From positions 1-64,000 of the forward strand of contig JASJCU010000002.1 in the NCBI GenBank assembly GCA_030065815.1: 64,000 nt of DNA. The letters run 5' to 3'. This document shows, piece by piece, positions 28,814 through 37,889 of the stretch. Position numbers and translations under genes: made by a program. The notes beneath the pieces are model-generated. The model was not told the DNA's origin, did not search any database, and saw only the letters and a list, made by a program, of their open reading frames with translations. The stretch is from Gammaproteobacteria bacterium (lineage in GTDB: Bacteria > Pseudomonadota > Gammaproteobacteria > Chromatiales > Chromatiaceae). Position 1 is the first letter of the stretch; every line of letters begins with the position of its first letter.

Positions 28814-29677
28814 CTACGGCGTCAAAAACACATGCAGCGGACTGTCCGCCACAAGGGACGACGCTCGGTAAATCAGGCCGTTACGTTCCCAGGCATCGAG
28901 TTGTCGGCGGATTACCGGCGCCGCCTGGAAATAGGTCATGCCGGTAACGAGTTGAGGCGAATACAGCAGCTTCAAAAGCAGGTAATCAAAACCCGTCAGA
29001 AACTCATCGTCGGTAACATCACTGAAGACGGTGGGATGAAAATGCCGGGAATCATTGAGCAGACCGAGCATCTGCGTGACCTCTTCAATCACGCAGGGCA
29101 GAAGTTTGCCGAGGGATTCGGCGCGCTCGACGGGAATGACAACTGTCCCACGGATGATCTCGCCACGTCGATTCGATCGAAACTGGCCGACACAAACGCT
29201 TCGCTGCAGCTGGCGCAAACCGCTATGTGAGAGCGCTCGTGCCGCCATGCCATTGGGATCGCGCTCGCCGGTAAACAGGATACGGACATTGGCCTGATTG
29301 CGGTCGAGTACGAAAGTCGTCGGAAGGCCGGTGATCCGGCTCAGTTGCTGGAGATGCGTTGACAGCAACCATCGCTGCAGTGCCGGATCGCCTGCCTCGC
29401 TGTAAAACCAGACACGCAACGGTTGCACCCACTTGCGAACGACCGGCGAAATCCGCTCATGCTCGCCATTCAGCGCGATGTTGTAGAAGCCGTATTCGAT
29501 GTACTGCTTGTTATGCCAGTGCACCGCGCCACCTGCATCGCGAGTGGTCGCAAACGCCGGCAACGTCGATGCAAGGCAAATTATCACCGCCAGCAGGCAT
29601 CGCAACACGATACCTTTCAGGCATCGGCTACCATCTCGACTTACGAAAAGCGTGTTCTCTGCGCACAACAGATTCAT
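28814..29677 (-). CDS. DUF2927-like secreted protein
   Basis: Hydrophobic leader; 'PCVIEEVTQMLGLLNDSRHFHPTVFSDVTDDEFLTGFDYLLLKLLYSPQLVTGMT' resembles DUF2927. Confidence 0.7.
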   Translation of the reverse strand: MNLLCAENTLFVSRDGSRCLKGIVLRCLLAVIICLASTLPAFATTRDAGGAVHWHNKQYIEYGFYNIALNGEHERISPVVRKWVQPLRVWFYSEAGDPALQRWLLSTHLQQLSRITGLPTTFVLDRNQANVRILFTGERDPNGMAARALSHSGLRQLQRSVCVGQFRSNRRGEIIRGTVVIPVERAESLGKLLPCVIEEVTQMLGLLNDSRHFHPTVFSDVTDDEFLTGFDYLLLKLLYSPQLVTGMTYFQAAPVIRRQLDAWERNGLIYRASSLVADSPLHVFLTP

Positions 29678-29990
29678 CAGTCATCCAGAATCAGCAACCG
29701 CATGAAGCATCACTCTAGTCAGTGGGCGCAACGGCTGACAACCATGATCAGTTGGTTACCGTTTTCTAATGATGAATCCTGACCCTATGCCGTACGCAGC
29801 GTCGTCAAGGCAGATCTTCACAAGCAGTGGATTGGCCGGACGCGATCGCTCCGGCAATACCTGCTCCGGTCATGTGTGCTTGACCAAGCCGAGCCCTACC
29901 TCCGATTGGAAGAGATAACCTGCGATCTGAATAGACCACATTGACACCTGCGTCGGTTGTATAGCAGTCATCGAGCGAGCCCAATCAAAG

Positions 29991-30076
29991 GACCGCTCAC
30001 TGATGACAGCCGCCTGACGCTCTGTACAGATGACGAGGCCGCCCATCGAGGCGGCCTTCTCGGCTGGATGCGGCCA
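29991..30076. repeat. 86-bp direct repeat, copy 1, with internal hairpin
   Basis: Manual alignment to 33025..33110: 75/86 identical, no gaps; internal GGCCGCC-CATCGA-GGCGGCC hairpin. Confidence 0.9.
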
Positions 30077-30422
30077 CGAAGAGACACTCGCCTACGGTCG
30101 GCGGCAGGCAGGTTCAAGCATTTGGCGGACTCGCGGGTTGTGCAGTGCAATTAACGGGGTCCGCGACACGACGCACTTGCAGAGTTCGAGGCACTTGCAG
30201 TGACAACCAACGGCTCCTGCAATTGATGAACCGTCAGGAAATTTAACAGCTGCGATGCATCAATCTCTCAGTTACATGAGTAAGCACCTGATTCCAAATT
30301 CATAAGTCTCTGTGGTACGTCTCTTGCTGTTAACTGCAACCCGGCTGGACTGTTCGCTGACCGCCGGGACAATGCAATCTCACAATGCGCTAAAACGCTG
30401 CCAAGGGTTTCGAGGAGGACTT

Positions 30423-30992
30423 ATGTTGAGGATACTCGGTCTCGCTGGCCTGTTCGTCGCTACGTTCGCTACCCAGGTGTTCGCTGCTGTTGTTACGCCA
30501 ACATCTGACGTGATCTTCGAGTTCGATACTACTGTTCTCGGTGGGCAATCGATAACGACATACACTTGGAGCTGCGTGGCATTCGAGGAGCCCGCTTGCA
30601 ACACGCAACCCGGTCAGGGTGCAAGCGATGTACCCGGTTCTCTTTTGGGTTCGATGCGCATTCAGATTGGTACCACGCCGGGTGGGAACGATATTGTCTC
30701 GTTCATCGAAAACAGCGGGGTTGGCGCAATTTTCGGTAGGAGCGCTACCTTCTTGATTGCTCCGATAGTTCCACCTTCGGCATCGAGTATCTTCATGTCG
30801 TTCAGCTTCATCAATGATCCTCTGGTTGGCATTTCCCAGGCTTCGCTGCGATTTGGAAATGGCACCTCTGTTCCGGGCGTTTTTTTCGACCCAGATGCGC
30901 CCGGCAATCGAGTGCCACTTCCGGGCGTGCCAGCCTTGCTAGGGGCTGGCCTTATCGCTGTCGGAGCGCTACGCCGTAGCAAGGGGGCTTGA
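30423..30992 (+). CDS. PEP-CTERM-like (VPLPG variant) exported protein
   Basis: Signal peptide 'MLRILGLAGLFVATFATQVFAA'; C-terminus 'RVPLPGVPALLGAGLIAVGALRRSKGA' has the motif / TM / Arg-rich sorting layout. Confidence 0.7.
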   Translation: MLRILGLAGLFVATFATQVFAAVVTPTSDVIFEFDTTVLGGQSITTYTWSCVAFEEPACNTQPGQGASDVPGSLLGSMRIQIGTTPGGNDIVSFIENSGVGAIFGRSATFLIAPIVPPSASSIFMSFSFINDPLVGISQASLRFGNGTSVPGVFFDPDAPGNRVPLPGVPALLGAGLIAVGALRRSKGA

Positions 30993-31231
30993 GCTCTACC
31001 GCTCTTCTCTCTAAAACCCTTTATCGGTGGGTTCTTCTTCGGTCGGCTCCGGCGGAAAAGCTGCCGGCCCCGCCGATGGTCATTTGGTCGGCTTCGTGCC
31101 GACTGCGGACTCATACCCGATCAACACGCTTAGATATGCCTGCTGCAGCGGGTGGCTAGGCTGAGATCGGCCACAACCGGTACGAATCCAAGTCGACCCT
31201 GTGCCCGTCCTACGGCTCCGGTGCAGCAGCG

Positions 31232-31702
31232 TCACTCGTCTGTCAGTTCAGTCTCGAGCTTTTTCCGAACCGACATCAATACCTTGCCATAGGTGTTGTG
31301 CCCCCGGCCATCCCGCCCACAGCCCCAGTAGTAGTCGTACATCGAGTTTTCGACGATCTTTTGAGTACCGGTCATCAATAATGCTTCGGCAACGTCGGCA
31401 TGAGTTCGGCACTTAATGTATACCCCGCGAGTCATGACGGTTTGCCGGATCTCTTTCCAATCTTTGCGAACAGCCCCGGCATGTTTCTCGGCCAACTGCT
31501 CAGCCTCGACCGGGGAGGCTGTATTGCGGATGGCCGCGCGTTGATCCGGGTCGATGAACTTCATGCCCTGGAAATAGTGTTCGAGCGTGGGCCAGTACGC
31601 GTCATCCAAGCCAAATCCGTGGCGTGAGAAACTGCTGAGTGGATTGCTGTCGTCGGTCCGCGACACGTACAGCGGCTCAGGTTCTGATCTGTTGAAAAAC
31701 AT
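31232..31702 (-). CDS. NADAR (YbiA-like) family protein
   Basis: 'PTLEHYFQGMKFIDPDQRAAIRNTASPVEAEQLA', 'ALLMTGTQKIVENSMYDYYWGCGRDGRGHNTYGKVLMSVRKKL'. Confidence 0.9.
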   Translation of the reverse strand: MFFNRSEPEPLYVSRTDDSNPLSSFSRHGFGLDDAYWPTLEHYFQGMKFIDPDQRAAIRNTASPVEAEQLAEKHAGAVRKDWKEIRQTVMTRGVYIKCRTHADVAEALLMTGTQKIVENSMYDYYWGCGRDGRGHNTYGKVLMSVRKKLETELTDE

Positions 31703-32148
31703 GGTGCTCCTGATTGATGCCCCTGGTTGCGCCGCATCTTATGCCGCCTGCGACCATTGACGGTAAGAAAAAACGCCGCAGCGGGCTGTTTACTCAACGG
31801 ACAAAGAGATTGAGTTAAGCCCGATCCCACAAAAGGTTCCGGTGACATACAGTTCCCAGTCGTCACCGACCCGCCTAACGCGTTGAGCGAACGCAGCGCG
31901 AATCGATCCGTTTCGATTCGGTGCGACCGGCATGTATCGTTAGCCGGCTGATGTGCTGCAGCGATTCAAAGGGCTACTCCGTTTCGTCGGCAGCCGAAAG
32001 CGAACCATTGGCGTCATAGAGGTCAATCGAAACCAATCCTTTCGGTCGCCCATTTGGCTGTCGTCGTTGCTTGGCCGGCTTGACATTCTGTGCGCAACTC
32101 CATTGACTTGCGTTACTTCACGGAGGTTCAACAGCCGCGGCAAAGACA

Positions 32149-32943
32149 ATGTATGGCTATCCTTTAGTTCGTTCGTCGTTGGTCTCATTGATCGCCTTGG
32201 CACTAATGGCGACGACGCTGATCGGGTGCGTGAAGGTGCCCAGCGAAGACGATAGGCTGGCGGCCCTCGCCGCCGAGCCGTTGTCGCCGGAATACAGGGT
32301 GGCCATGCTTGCGACCTGGATGTCTCCACCCTACACGGAGGTGGCTGACCTCGTCGACAAGCAACAACTCGATGCCATTGGAGCCAGCATTACCAGCGGG
32401 TTTTCACAGCGGATGCCTGCTAGCGTGAAAGCTTGGCCAGCCTCTTATGGCAGGCGTTCGACAATCGGGCAGGGAGTGCTGAGTTCGGGCAGGATCAACG
32501 ATTTCGCGCGGTCCCAGATGCGCTCTATTGCAAACAGCGGGTTCGATGCAATCATGACGGTGCGTTTGATGCCGATCGTCGCCATTCGCGCTCCCGATTT
32601 GTATCGCCGCGGTGGCACGAAAACCGTTCGAACGATACTTGCACCCGCCGGTACAAACCGGTCGACCCCCTTCTCGATCGAGGTTAGGCAGAGTGACGGT
32701 CAATTCAAACTGATCGAGCGGGAGTTCCAGCTCAAGACGATGCGCGCGCACGTCAACATCCGCAGCGTCCCCGGTGATCAACTGCTTTATTTCGATTCGA
32801 ACGTCGAGATTGCCTGTGACGATGCCGACGAGTACTTGTCCGCAGGTCCCGACAGCAAAGCTGTCGTTTCGGCTTGCGCAGCACTTTTGTCGGAACAGCT
32901 CTTGTCCAATTTGGAACGAACGCTGAAACGCATGATTCGTTGA
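32149..32943 (+). CDS. Hypothetical lipoprotein
   Basis: N-terminal hydrophobic segment with lipobox 'MATTLIGC'; coherent 264-aa ORF. Confidence 0.65.
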   Translation: MYGYPLVRSSLVSLIALALMATTLIGCVKVPSEDDRLAALAAEPLSPEYRVAMLATWMSPPYTEVADLVDKQQLDAIGASITSGFSQRMPASVKAWPASYGRRSTIGQGVLSSGRINDFARSQMRSIANSGFDAIMTVRLMPIVAIRAPDLYRRGGTKTVRTILAPAGTNRSTPFSIEVRQSDGQFKLIEREFQLKTMRAHVNIRSVPGDQLLYFDSNVEIACDDADEYLSAGPDSKAVVSACAALLSEQLLSNLERTLKRMIR

Positions 32944-33024
32944 GCGGCAGAAAGGGGGCGTGCTGGAGTCTCGTCGGTTTCCGCTCCGGCCGTGTAGCTG
33001 ACGTTTCAGCATGGCTTACGACCT

Positions 33025-33110
33025 GTCCGCTCAGTGTTGACAGCCGCCTGACGTACTGCACAGATGACGAGGCCGCCCATCGAGACGGCTTTTTCGGCCA
33101 GATGCGGCCA
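33025..33110. repeat. 86-bp direct repeat, copy 2, with terminator-like hairpin
   Basis: 75/86 identical to 29991..30076; GCCGCC-CATCGA-GACGGC followed by TTTTT. Confidence 0.9.
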
Positions 33111-33410
33111 GAACCCGCCCTCCGTTGACCGACCCAGTCATCCACCAAGATGCATTTCAGCACAGAGTCAGTTGACTGGCGCTTCCACTTATACCGAGTG
33201 ACCTTTCCCCCTGGAGCCTAAATATCCCCGACGAGGGTCTTCTCAGCTCGAACAAGCCGGCCTGTCCCGGGGGGAGCTGCTAGCTGACGGCTGTCGACTC
33301 GGCGAAGTGACCTGCAGAGCAGCGATCGTGCCGGTCGTGATCAGGAAAGGTAGGCCGTTGCGACCGGCGTCATCGACATCGACGCCGCGGCGGCGACGCC
33401 GGGCGTCGCG

Positions 33411-34751
33411 TCACCGGCGGGCGAACGCCAGGCGCTGGCCGTTGGCCGCGCCGAAGAACTCGCCGTCGCGGTACTTGAGTTCGCCGTTGACGACGGTCGC
33501 CACGATGCTCGAGCGCAGCGTGTCGCCTTCGAGCGGCGACCAGCCGCACTTGTACAGCACGTCCTCGCGGCGCACGGTCTGCGGGCGCTCGACATCGACC
33601 AGCACCAGGTCGGCCCAGTAGCCCTCGCGCAGGTAGCCGCGCTCGACCAGGCCGAACATCTCGGCCGCGGCATGCGTGACCTTGTGCACGAGCTGCGGCA
33701 GCGGCATGACGCCGTCGTGCACGAGTTCGAGCGCCATCTGCAGCGCATGCTGGACCAGTGGCAGGCCGGCCGGCTGTTTGAAGTAGGATGCGGCGCCCTT
33801 CTCGTCCAGCGTGTGCGGCGCGTGGTCGGTCGCGATGATGTCGAGGCGGTCGGCAGCGAGCGCCGCGCGCAGGCCGTCGCGGTCGGCCGCGGTCTTGATC
33901 GCCGGGTTGCACTTGATCAGCGTGCCGCGGTTTTCGTAGTCGGCCTCGCTGAAATACAGGTGGTGCACGCAGGCCTCGGCAGTGATGCGCTTGCCCGGGA
34001 TCGGCCCGGTCTCGAACAATTCGAGTTCACGCGCCGTCGTCAGGTGCAGCACGTGCAGCCGCGAGGCGTGCCGGCGTGCCAGCCCGACCGCGAACGACGA
34101 CGACTTCCAGCACGCCTCCTCGCTGCGGATCGCCGGGTGAAAGCGCATCGGGATCGCATCGCCGTACTCGGCGCGGAAGCGCTCCTCGTTGGCCTGGATC
34201 GTCGGCGTGTCCTCGCAGTGCGTGGCGATCAGCGTCTGCGCATCGCGGAAGATCATCTCGAGGGTCTGCGGGTCGTCGACCAGCATGCTGCCGGTCGACG
34301 CACCCATGAACACCTTGATGCCGCAGGTCTGGTTCGGGCCGAGGCGGCGGATCTCGTCGATGTTGTCGTTGGTCGCACCGAGGTAGAAGGCATGGTTGCC
34401 CCAGGCGCGCCCGGCGGCGAGCGCGAACTTGGCCTCGACGGCGTCCAGCGTGGTCGTCTGCGGGTTGGTGTTGGGCATCTCCATGAAGCTGGTGATACCG
34501 CCGGCGACCGCGGCGCGCGACTCGGTCGCGAGGTCGGCCTTGTGCGTGGCGCCGGGTTCGCGGAAGTGAACCTGGTCGTCGATCATGCCCGGCATCAGCA
34601 CGCGCCCGGCGGCATCGATGACCTCGGCATCGGCGTGACTGATCTGACCGCCGACCTTGGCGATACGGCCGTCGACGACCAGCAGGTCGCCGTGTTTCTC
34701 CTCGCCTTCGTTGACGAGTCGGGCATTGGCAATCAACAGTGCTCGGGGCAT
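33411..34751 (-). CDS. pyrC: Dihydroorotase
   Basis: 'GRVLMPGMIDDQVHFREPGATHKADLATESRAAVAGGITSFMEMPNT', 'DIIATDHAPHTLDEK'. Confidence 0.95.
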   Translation of the reverse strand: MPRALLIANARLVNEGEEKHGDLLVVDGRIAKVGGQISHADAEVIDAAGRVLMPGMIDDQVHFREPGATHKADLATESRAAVAGGITSFMEMPNTNPQTTTLDAVEAKFALAAGRAWGNHAFYLGATNDNIDEIRRLGPNQTCGIKVFMGASTGSMLVDDPQTLEMIFRDAQTLIATHCEDTPTIQANEERFRAEYGDAIPMRFHPAIRSEEACWKSSSFAVGLARRHASRLHVLHLTTARELELFETGPIPGKRITAEACVHHLYFSEADYENRGTLIKCNPAIKTAADRDGLRAALAADRLDIIATDHAPHTLDEKGAASYFKQPAGLPLVQHALQMALELVHDGVMPLPQLVHKVTHAAAEMFGLVERGYLREGYWADLVLVDVERPQTVRREDVLYKCGWSPLEGDTLRSSIVATVVNGELKYRDGEFFGAANGQRLAFARR

Positions 34752-35542
34752 CAGTCGTAGTCCTTGTCTTTCCAGGTGCGCAACGCGCGGAACACCGCGG
34801 CCCGATCGCTCAGCGACTGGCCGGCCCAGTCGCTGACCGCGGCGACGACGCCCGGCTGATCAGTACGCATGAAGGGGTTGGTGGCGAGTTCGTCGGCGAG
34901 CAGTGACGGCACGGTCGGCGCACCCTGCTCGCGGGCGGCACGGTCACGCGCGGTGCGGGCGAGCAGTGCCGCGCTGTCGGGCTCGACCCACGCGGCAAAA
35001 CCGAGATTGGCGAGCGTGTACTCGTGCGCACAGTAGATGCGCGTGGTTGGCGGCAGCGCGGCGATGCGGATCAGGGAGTCGCTGAGCTGTGCGAACGTGC
35101 CGCTGAATACCCGACCGCAGCCACCGGCGAACAGCGTGTCGCCGCAGAACAGCACACCGTCGCCGGCGTCGGCACTGTAGTACGCGATGTGGCCCTCGGT
35201 ATGGCCCGGCACGTCGATGACGTCAAACGTCATGTCGAGACCGTCGAGGGTCACCCGGTCACCGCCGCGCAGGCGCCTTTCGAGCGTGCGGATCGGCTCG
35301 CCGACCGGGCCGTGGACGACCGCGTCCGGCCACTCGGTCTTGAGACCGCGGATGCCGCCGACATGGTCGCCGTGCTTGTGCGTGATCAGGATCGCGTCGA
35401 GACGCAGGCCGGCGGCACGCAGACCGGCGATGACCGGGTCCTCGTCACCCGGGTCGACGACCGCACAGCCGCCGTAACCGGGGCGCGTCAGCAGCCAGAT
35501 GTAATTGTCGTCGAAGGCCGGGATGGGGCGGATATCGATCAC
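34751..35542 (-). CDS. gloB: Hydroxyacylglutathione hydrolase (glyoxalase II)
   Basis: 'FDDNYIWLL', 'ILITHKHGDHVGGI', 'DTLFAGGCGRVFSG', 'CAHEYTLANLGFA'. Confidence 0.95.
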   Translation of the reverse strand: MIDIRPIPAFDDNYIWLLTRPGYGGCAVVDPGDEDPVIAGLRAAGLRLDAILITHKHGDHVGGIRGLKTEWPDAVVHGPVGEPIRTLERRLRGGDRVTLDGLDMTFDVIDVPGHTEGHIAYYSADAGDGVLFCGDTLFAGGCGRVFSGTFAQLSDSLIRIAALPPTTRIYCAHEYTLANLGFAAWVEPDSAALLARTARDRAAREQGAPTVPSLLADELATNPFMRTDQPGVVAAVSDWAGQSLSDRAAVFRALRTWKDKDYD

Positions 35543-35973
35543 GGGCGGTACAGCTCCGCCGGGTCGATCAATACCGCCTTGTCGACGGTCACGCGGTCGC
35601 CGTCGATGCGGTTGTAGAAACAGTCACGCCGCCCGGTATGACAGGCCGGCCCGGTCTGGTCGACCTTGAGCAACAGGGTGTCGCCGTCGCAGTCGAGGCG
35701 CAGCTCCCTGAGCATCTGCACCTGGCCCGACGACTCGCCCTTGCGCCATAGCGCCTGGCGCGAGCGCGACCAGTAGCAAACCCGGCCGGACGCCAGCGTC
35801 TCGTCGAGCGCGCGGCGGTTCATCCACGCCAGCATCAGCACCTCGCCGCTGTCATGCTGCTGGGCGATCGCCGGCAGCAGGCCGTCGGCGTTCCATGGCA
35901 GCGCGTCGAGCACGTCGGCGAGCGGCAGCGACGCCCCGGTCGGCAGGGCCTCGAGTTGCTTGAAAACGCCCAT
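35539..35973 (-). CDS. hisI: Phosphoribosyl-AMP cyclohydrolase
   Basis: 'VLMLAWMNRRALDETLASGRVCYWSRSRQALWRKGESSGQVQ', 'DGDTLLLKVDQTGPACHTGRRDCFY'. Confidence 0.95.
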   Translation of the reverse strand: MGVFKQLEALPTGASLPLADVLDALPWNADGLLPAIAQQHDSGEVLMLAWMNRRALDETLASGRVCYWSRSRQALWRKGESSGQVQMLRELRLDCDGDTLLLKVDQTGPACHTGRRDCFYNRIDGDRVTVDKAVLIDPAELYRP

Positions 35974-36096
35974 TGGATCTCCGTCGAGATGCGGTGTCTG
36001 GTAACGATGATAACCCAGGCGCGCTGCCGTTTCGGCGTGTCCGCGGGTCGCGAAATCGCAGTAAACTGGCTGCGCGCGGCCCCGCGCGGAGGACCC

Positions 36097-36420
36097 ATGC
36101 ACATCTACCGCGTCTCGTTTCACAACAACGGCAAGCTCTACCAGCTGCACGCGCGACAGGTCGCGTCGGCAACGCTGTACGGCTTCATCGAGGTCAGCGA
36201 GCTGCTGTTCGGCGAGCACACGTCGGTCGTCATCGATCCGGCCGAGGAGCGCCTCAAGGGCGAGTTCGACGGCGTGCAGCGCCTGCTGCTGCCGATGCAT
36301 GCCGTCGTGCGCATCGAGCAGGTCGAGCGCCGCGGCCAGAACAAGATCCTCGACCTCGACGGCAGCGTCAGCAACATCACGCCGTTCCCGATGCCCCCTT
36401 CGGACCGCAGCGGCGGCTAG
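36097..36420 (+). CDS. DUF1820-like protein
   Basis: 'MHIYRVSFHNNGKLYQLHARQVASATLYGFIEVSELLFGEHTSVVIDPAEERLKGEFDGVQRLLLPMHAVVRIEQVE'. Confidence 0.75.
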   Translation: MHIYRVSFHNNGKLYQLHARQVASATLYGFIEVSELLFGEHTSVVIDPAEERLKGEFDGVQRLLLPMHAVVRIEQVERRGQNKILDLDGSVSNITPFPMPPSDRSGG

Positions 36421-36440
36421 CGGCAAGGCACCGCCGCGCC

Positions 36441-37397
36441 ATGGACATCGACAACGACACGCCGCTGAAACAGCGCATCGTGCGCCAGCGGGCGACGCTG
36501 TACAACATGCTGATCGACCCGATGAAGCGCGCCGCGCGGCGCTGCAGCAAGGTCTGGGACGACCGCCCGACGCTCGACCACATGCTGCTCGACTCGATCC
36601 CTAAGGTACCCTACGTGACCTACCTGTACGCCCTCGATCCGAACGGACGGCAGATCAGCAGCAACGCCGCCGCCGGCGGCCTGATCGAGCAGGACTTCGG
36701 CCGCGACCGCTCGCAACGGCCGTATCTGCAGAAGCTGTCGGCGACGCGCGACATGACGCTGTCGGAGGCCTACATCAGCCTGCGCGCCGAGCGCCCGTCG
36801 GTCACCGCGATCCAGCGCGTCCACCGCAACGACGCGCTGATCGGCTACCTCGGCGGCGACTTCGACCTGCGCGGCCTGCCGATCACCAAGGAGCTGTATT
36901 CCGAGCCGACGCGTTGGCGCCAGCTCAAGGGCGATCCGGCGATCCGCGGCCACGTGTTCGAGCAGTGCCGGATCCAGAGCCGCATGGACGAGTACATCGG
37001 CGAGATCCTGCCGACGCTCGAGGAACTGGTCATCGAGAGCGGCGTGTTCCATTTGAAGATCCATTTCTCGAGCAGCCGGGCGACGATCTGGCAGGTCGAC
37101 GACCCGTACCGCTACCAGCTGCTCGAGTTCGACGACCTGGTCGATCCCGACGTCTGCCTGGCGTTTCCGCACCGCCCCTACCCCGACGAGGCGATCGTGC
37201 CGCGCGAGCAGATCCGGCCGATCTTCGACACCTTCCGCCACCTGCGCTTCGCCGACGACACGATCTACCTGCGTTCGGGCTCGGTCAACGTGTTCAACGG
37301 CATGGTCGGCCTGAACTTCTCGTGCGACGGCTCGCACTACATCCCGGCCGACCAGTTCCTGGCGCGCGACTCGGAGTTCTGGGAGGGGATTGGGTGA
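36441..37397 (+). CDS. PDC/Cache-like sensor domain protein without an obvious output domain
   Basis: 318 aa; 'VTYLYALDPNGRQISSNAAAGGLIEQDFGRDRSQRPYLQKLSATRDMTLSEAYISLRAERPSVTAIQRV' resembles a PDC sensor fold. Confidence 0.7.
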   Translation: MDIDNDTPLKQRIVRQRATLYNMLIDPMKRAARRCSKVWDDRPTLDHMLLDSIPKVPYVTYLYALDPNGRQISSNAAAGGLIEQDFGRDRSQRPYLQKLSATRDMTLSEAYISLRAERPSVTAIQRVHRNDALIGYLGGDFDLRGLPITKELYSEPTRWRQLKGDPAIRGHVFEQCRIQSRMDEYIGEILPTLEELVIESGVFHLKIHFSSSRATIWQVDDPYRYQLLEFDDLVDPDVCLAFPHRPYPDEAIVPREQIRPIFDTFRHLRFADDTIYLRSGSVNVFNGMVGLNFSCDGSHYIPADQFLARDSEFWEGIG

Positions 37398-37400
37398 TTA

Positions 37401-37453
37401 GGACCGAGGGCCAAGGGCCAAGGGCCAAGGGCCAAGGGCCAAGGGCCAAGGGA
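37401..37453. repeat. Heptanucleotide tandem repeat (GGGCCAA)n
   Basis: Six perfect GGGCCAA units at 37408-37449 plus degenerate flanking units. Confidence 0.95.
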
Positions 37454-37572
37454 AGCGTAGCGCGGCGGATGGCGTCGGCAAATCCCTCGGCTGCTGCCGG
37501 TTTATACGCTGGCAGTGACAGCAGAAACTTCGGGCTTTACCGCGCCGCCGCCCGGCGCATGGAAGACAGCAC

Positions 37573-37887
37573 ATGCAGATGCAACAACAGATCGAGCAGC
37601 GCCTGCGCGACAGCTTCGCGCCGCTGCACCTCGAGGTCGACAACGAGAGCCACATGCACAATGTGCCGGAGGGCTCGGAATCACACTTCCGCGTCGTCGT
37701 CGTCAGCGCACAGTTCGACGGCAAGGCGCTGCTGCAGCGCCATCGCGCCGTCAACGGCGTGCTCGCCGAGCAGCTCGCCGGCGGTATCCATGCGCTGGCG
37801 CTGCATACGATGACGCCGGAGGAGTGGTTCGCGAAGGGCGGCGACGCCCCGGCGTCGCCGCCATGCCTGGGCGGGGACAAGTCGTGA
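37573..37887 (+). CDS. bolA: BolA family protein
   Basis: 'IEQRLRDSFAPLHLEVDNESHMHNVPEGSESHFRVVVVSAQFDGKALLQRHRAVNGVLAEQLAGGIHALALHTMTPEEW'. Confidence 0.93.
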   Translation: MQMQQQIEQRLRDSFAPLHLEVDNESHMHNVPEGSESHFRVVVVSAQFDGKALLQRHRAVNGVLAEQLAGGIHALALHTMTPEEWFAKGGDAPASPPCLGGDKS

Positions 37888-37889
37888 TC

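Noticed and set aside
31232-31702. Complete DarT-NADAR toxin-antitoxin pair
   Set aside because: No DarT-like ORF adjacent on either strand.
29991-33110. Insertion sequence or transposon
   Set aside because: The flanking repeats are direct, diverged and hairpin-bearing, and no transposase or integrase ORF lies between them.
37401-37453. CRISPR array
   Set aside because: Repeat unit is 7 bp with no spacers; a simple tandem repeat. No CRISPR array or cas gene was seen anywhere in the window.
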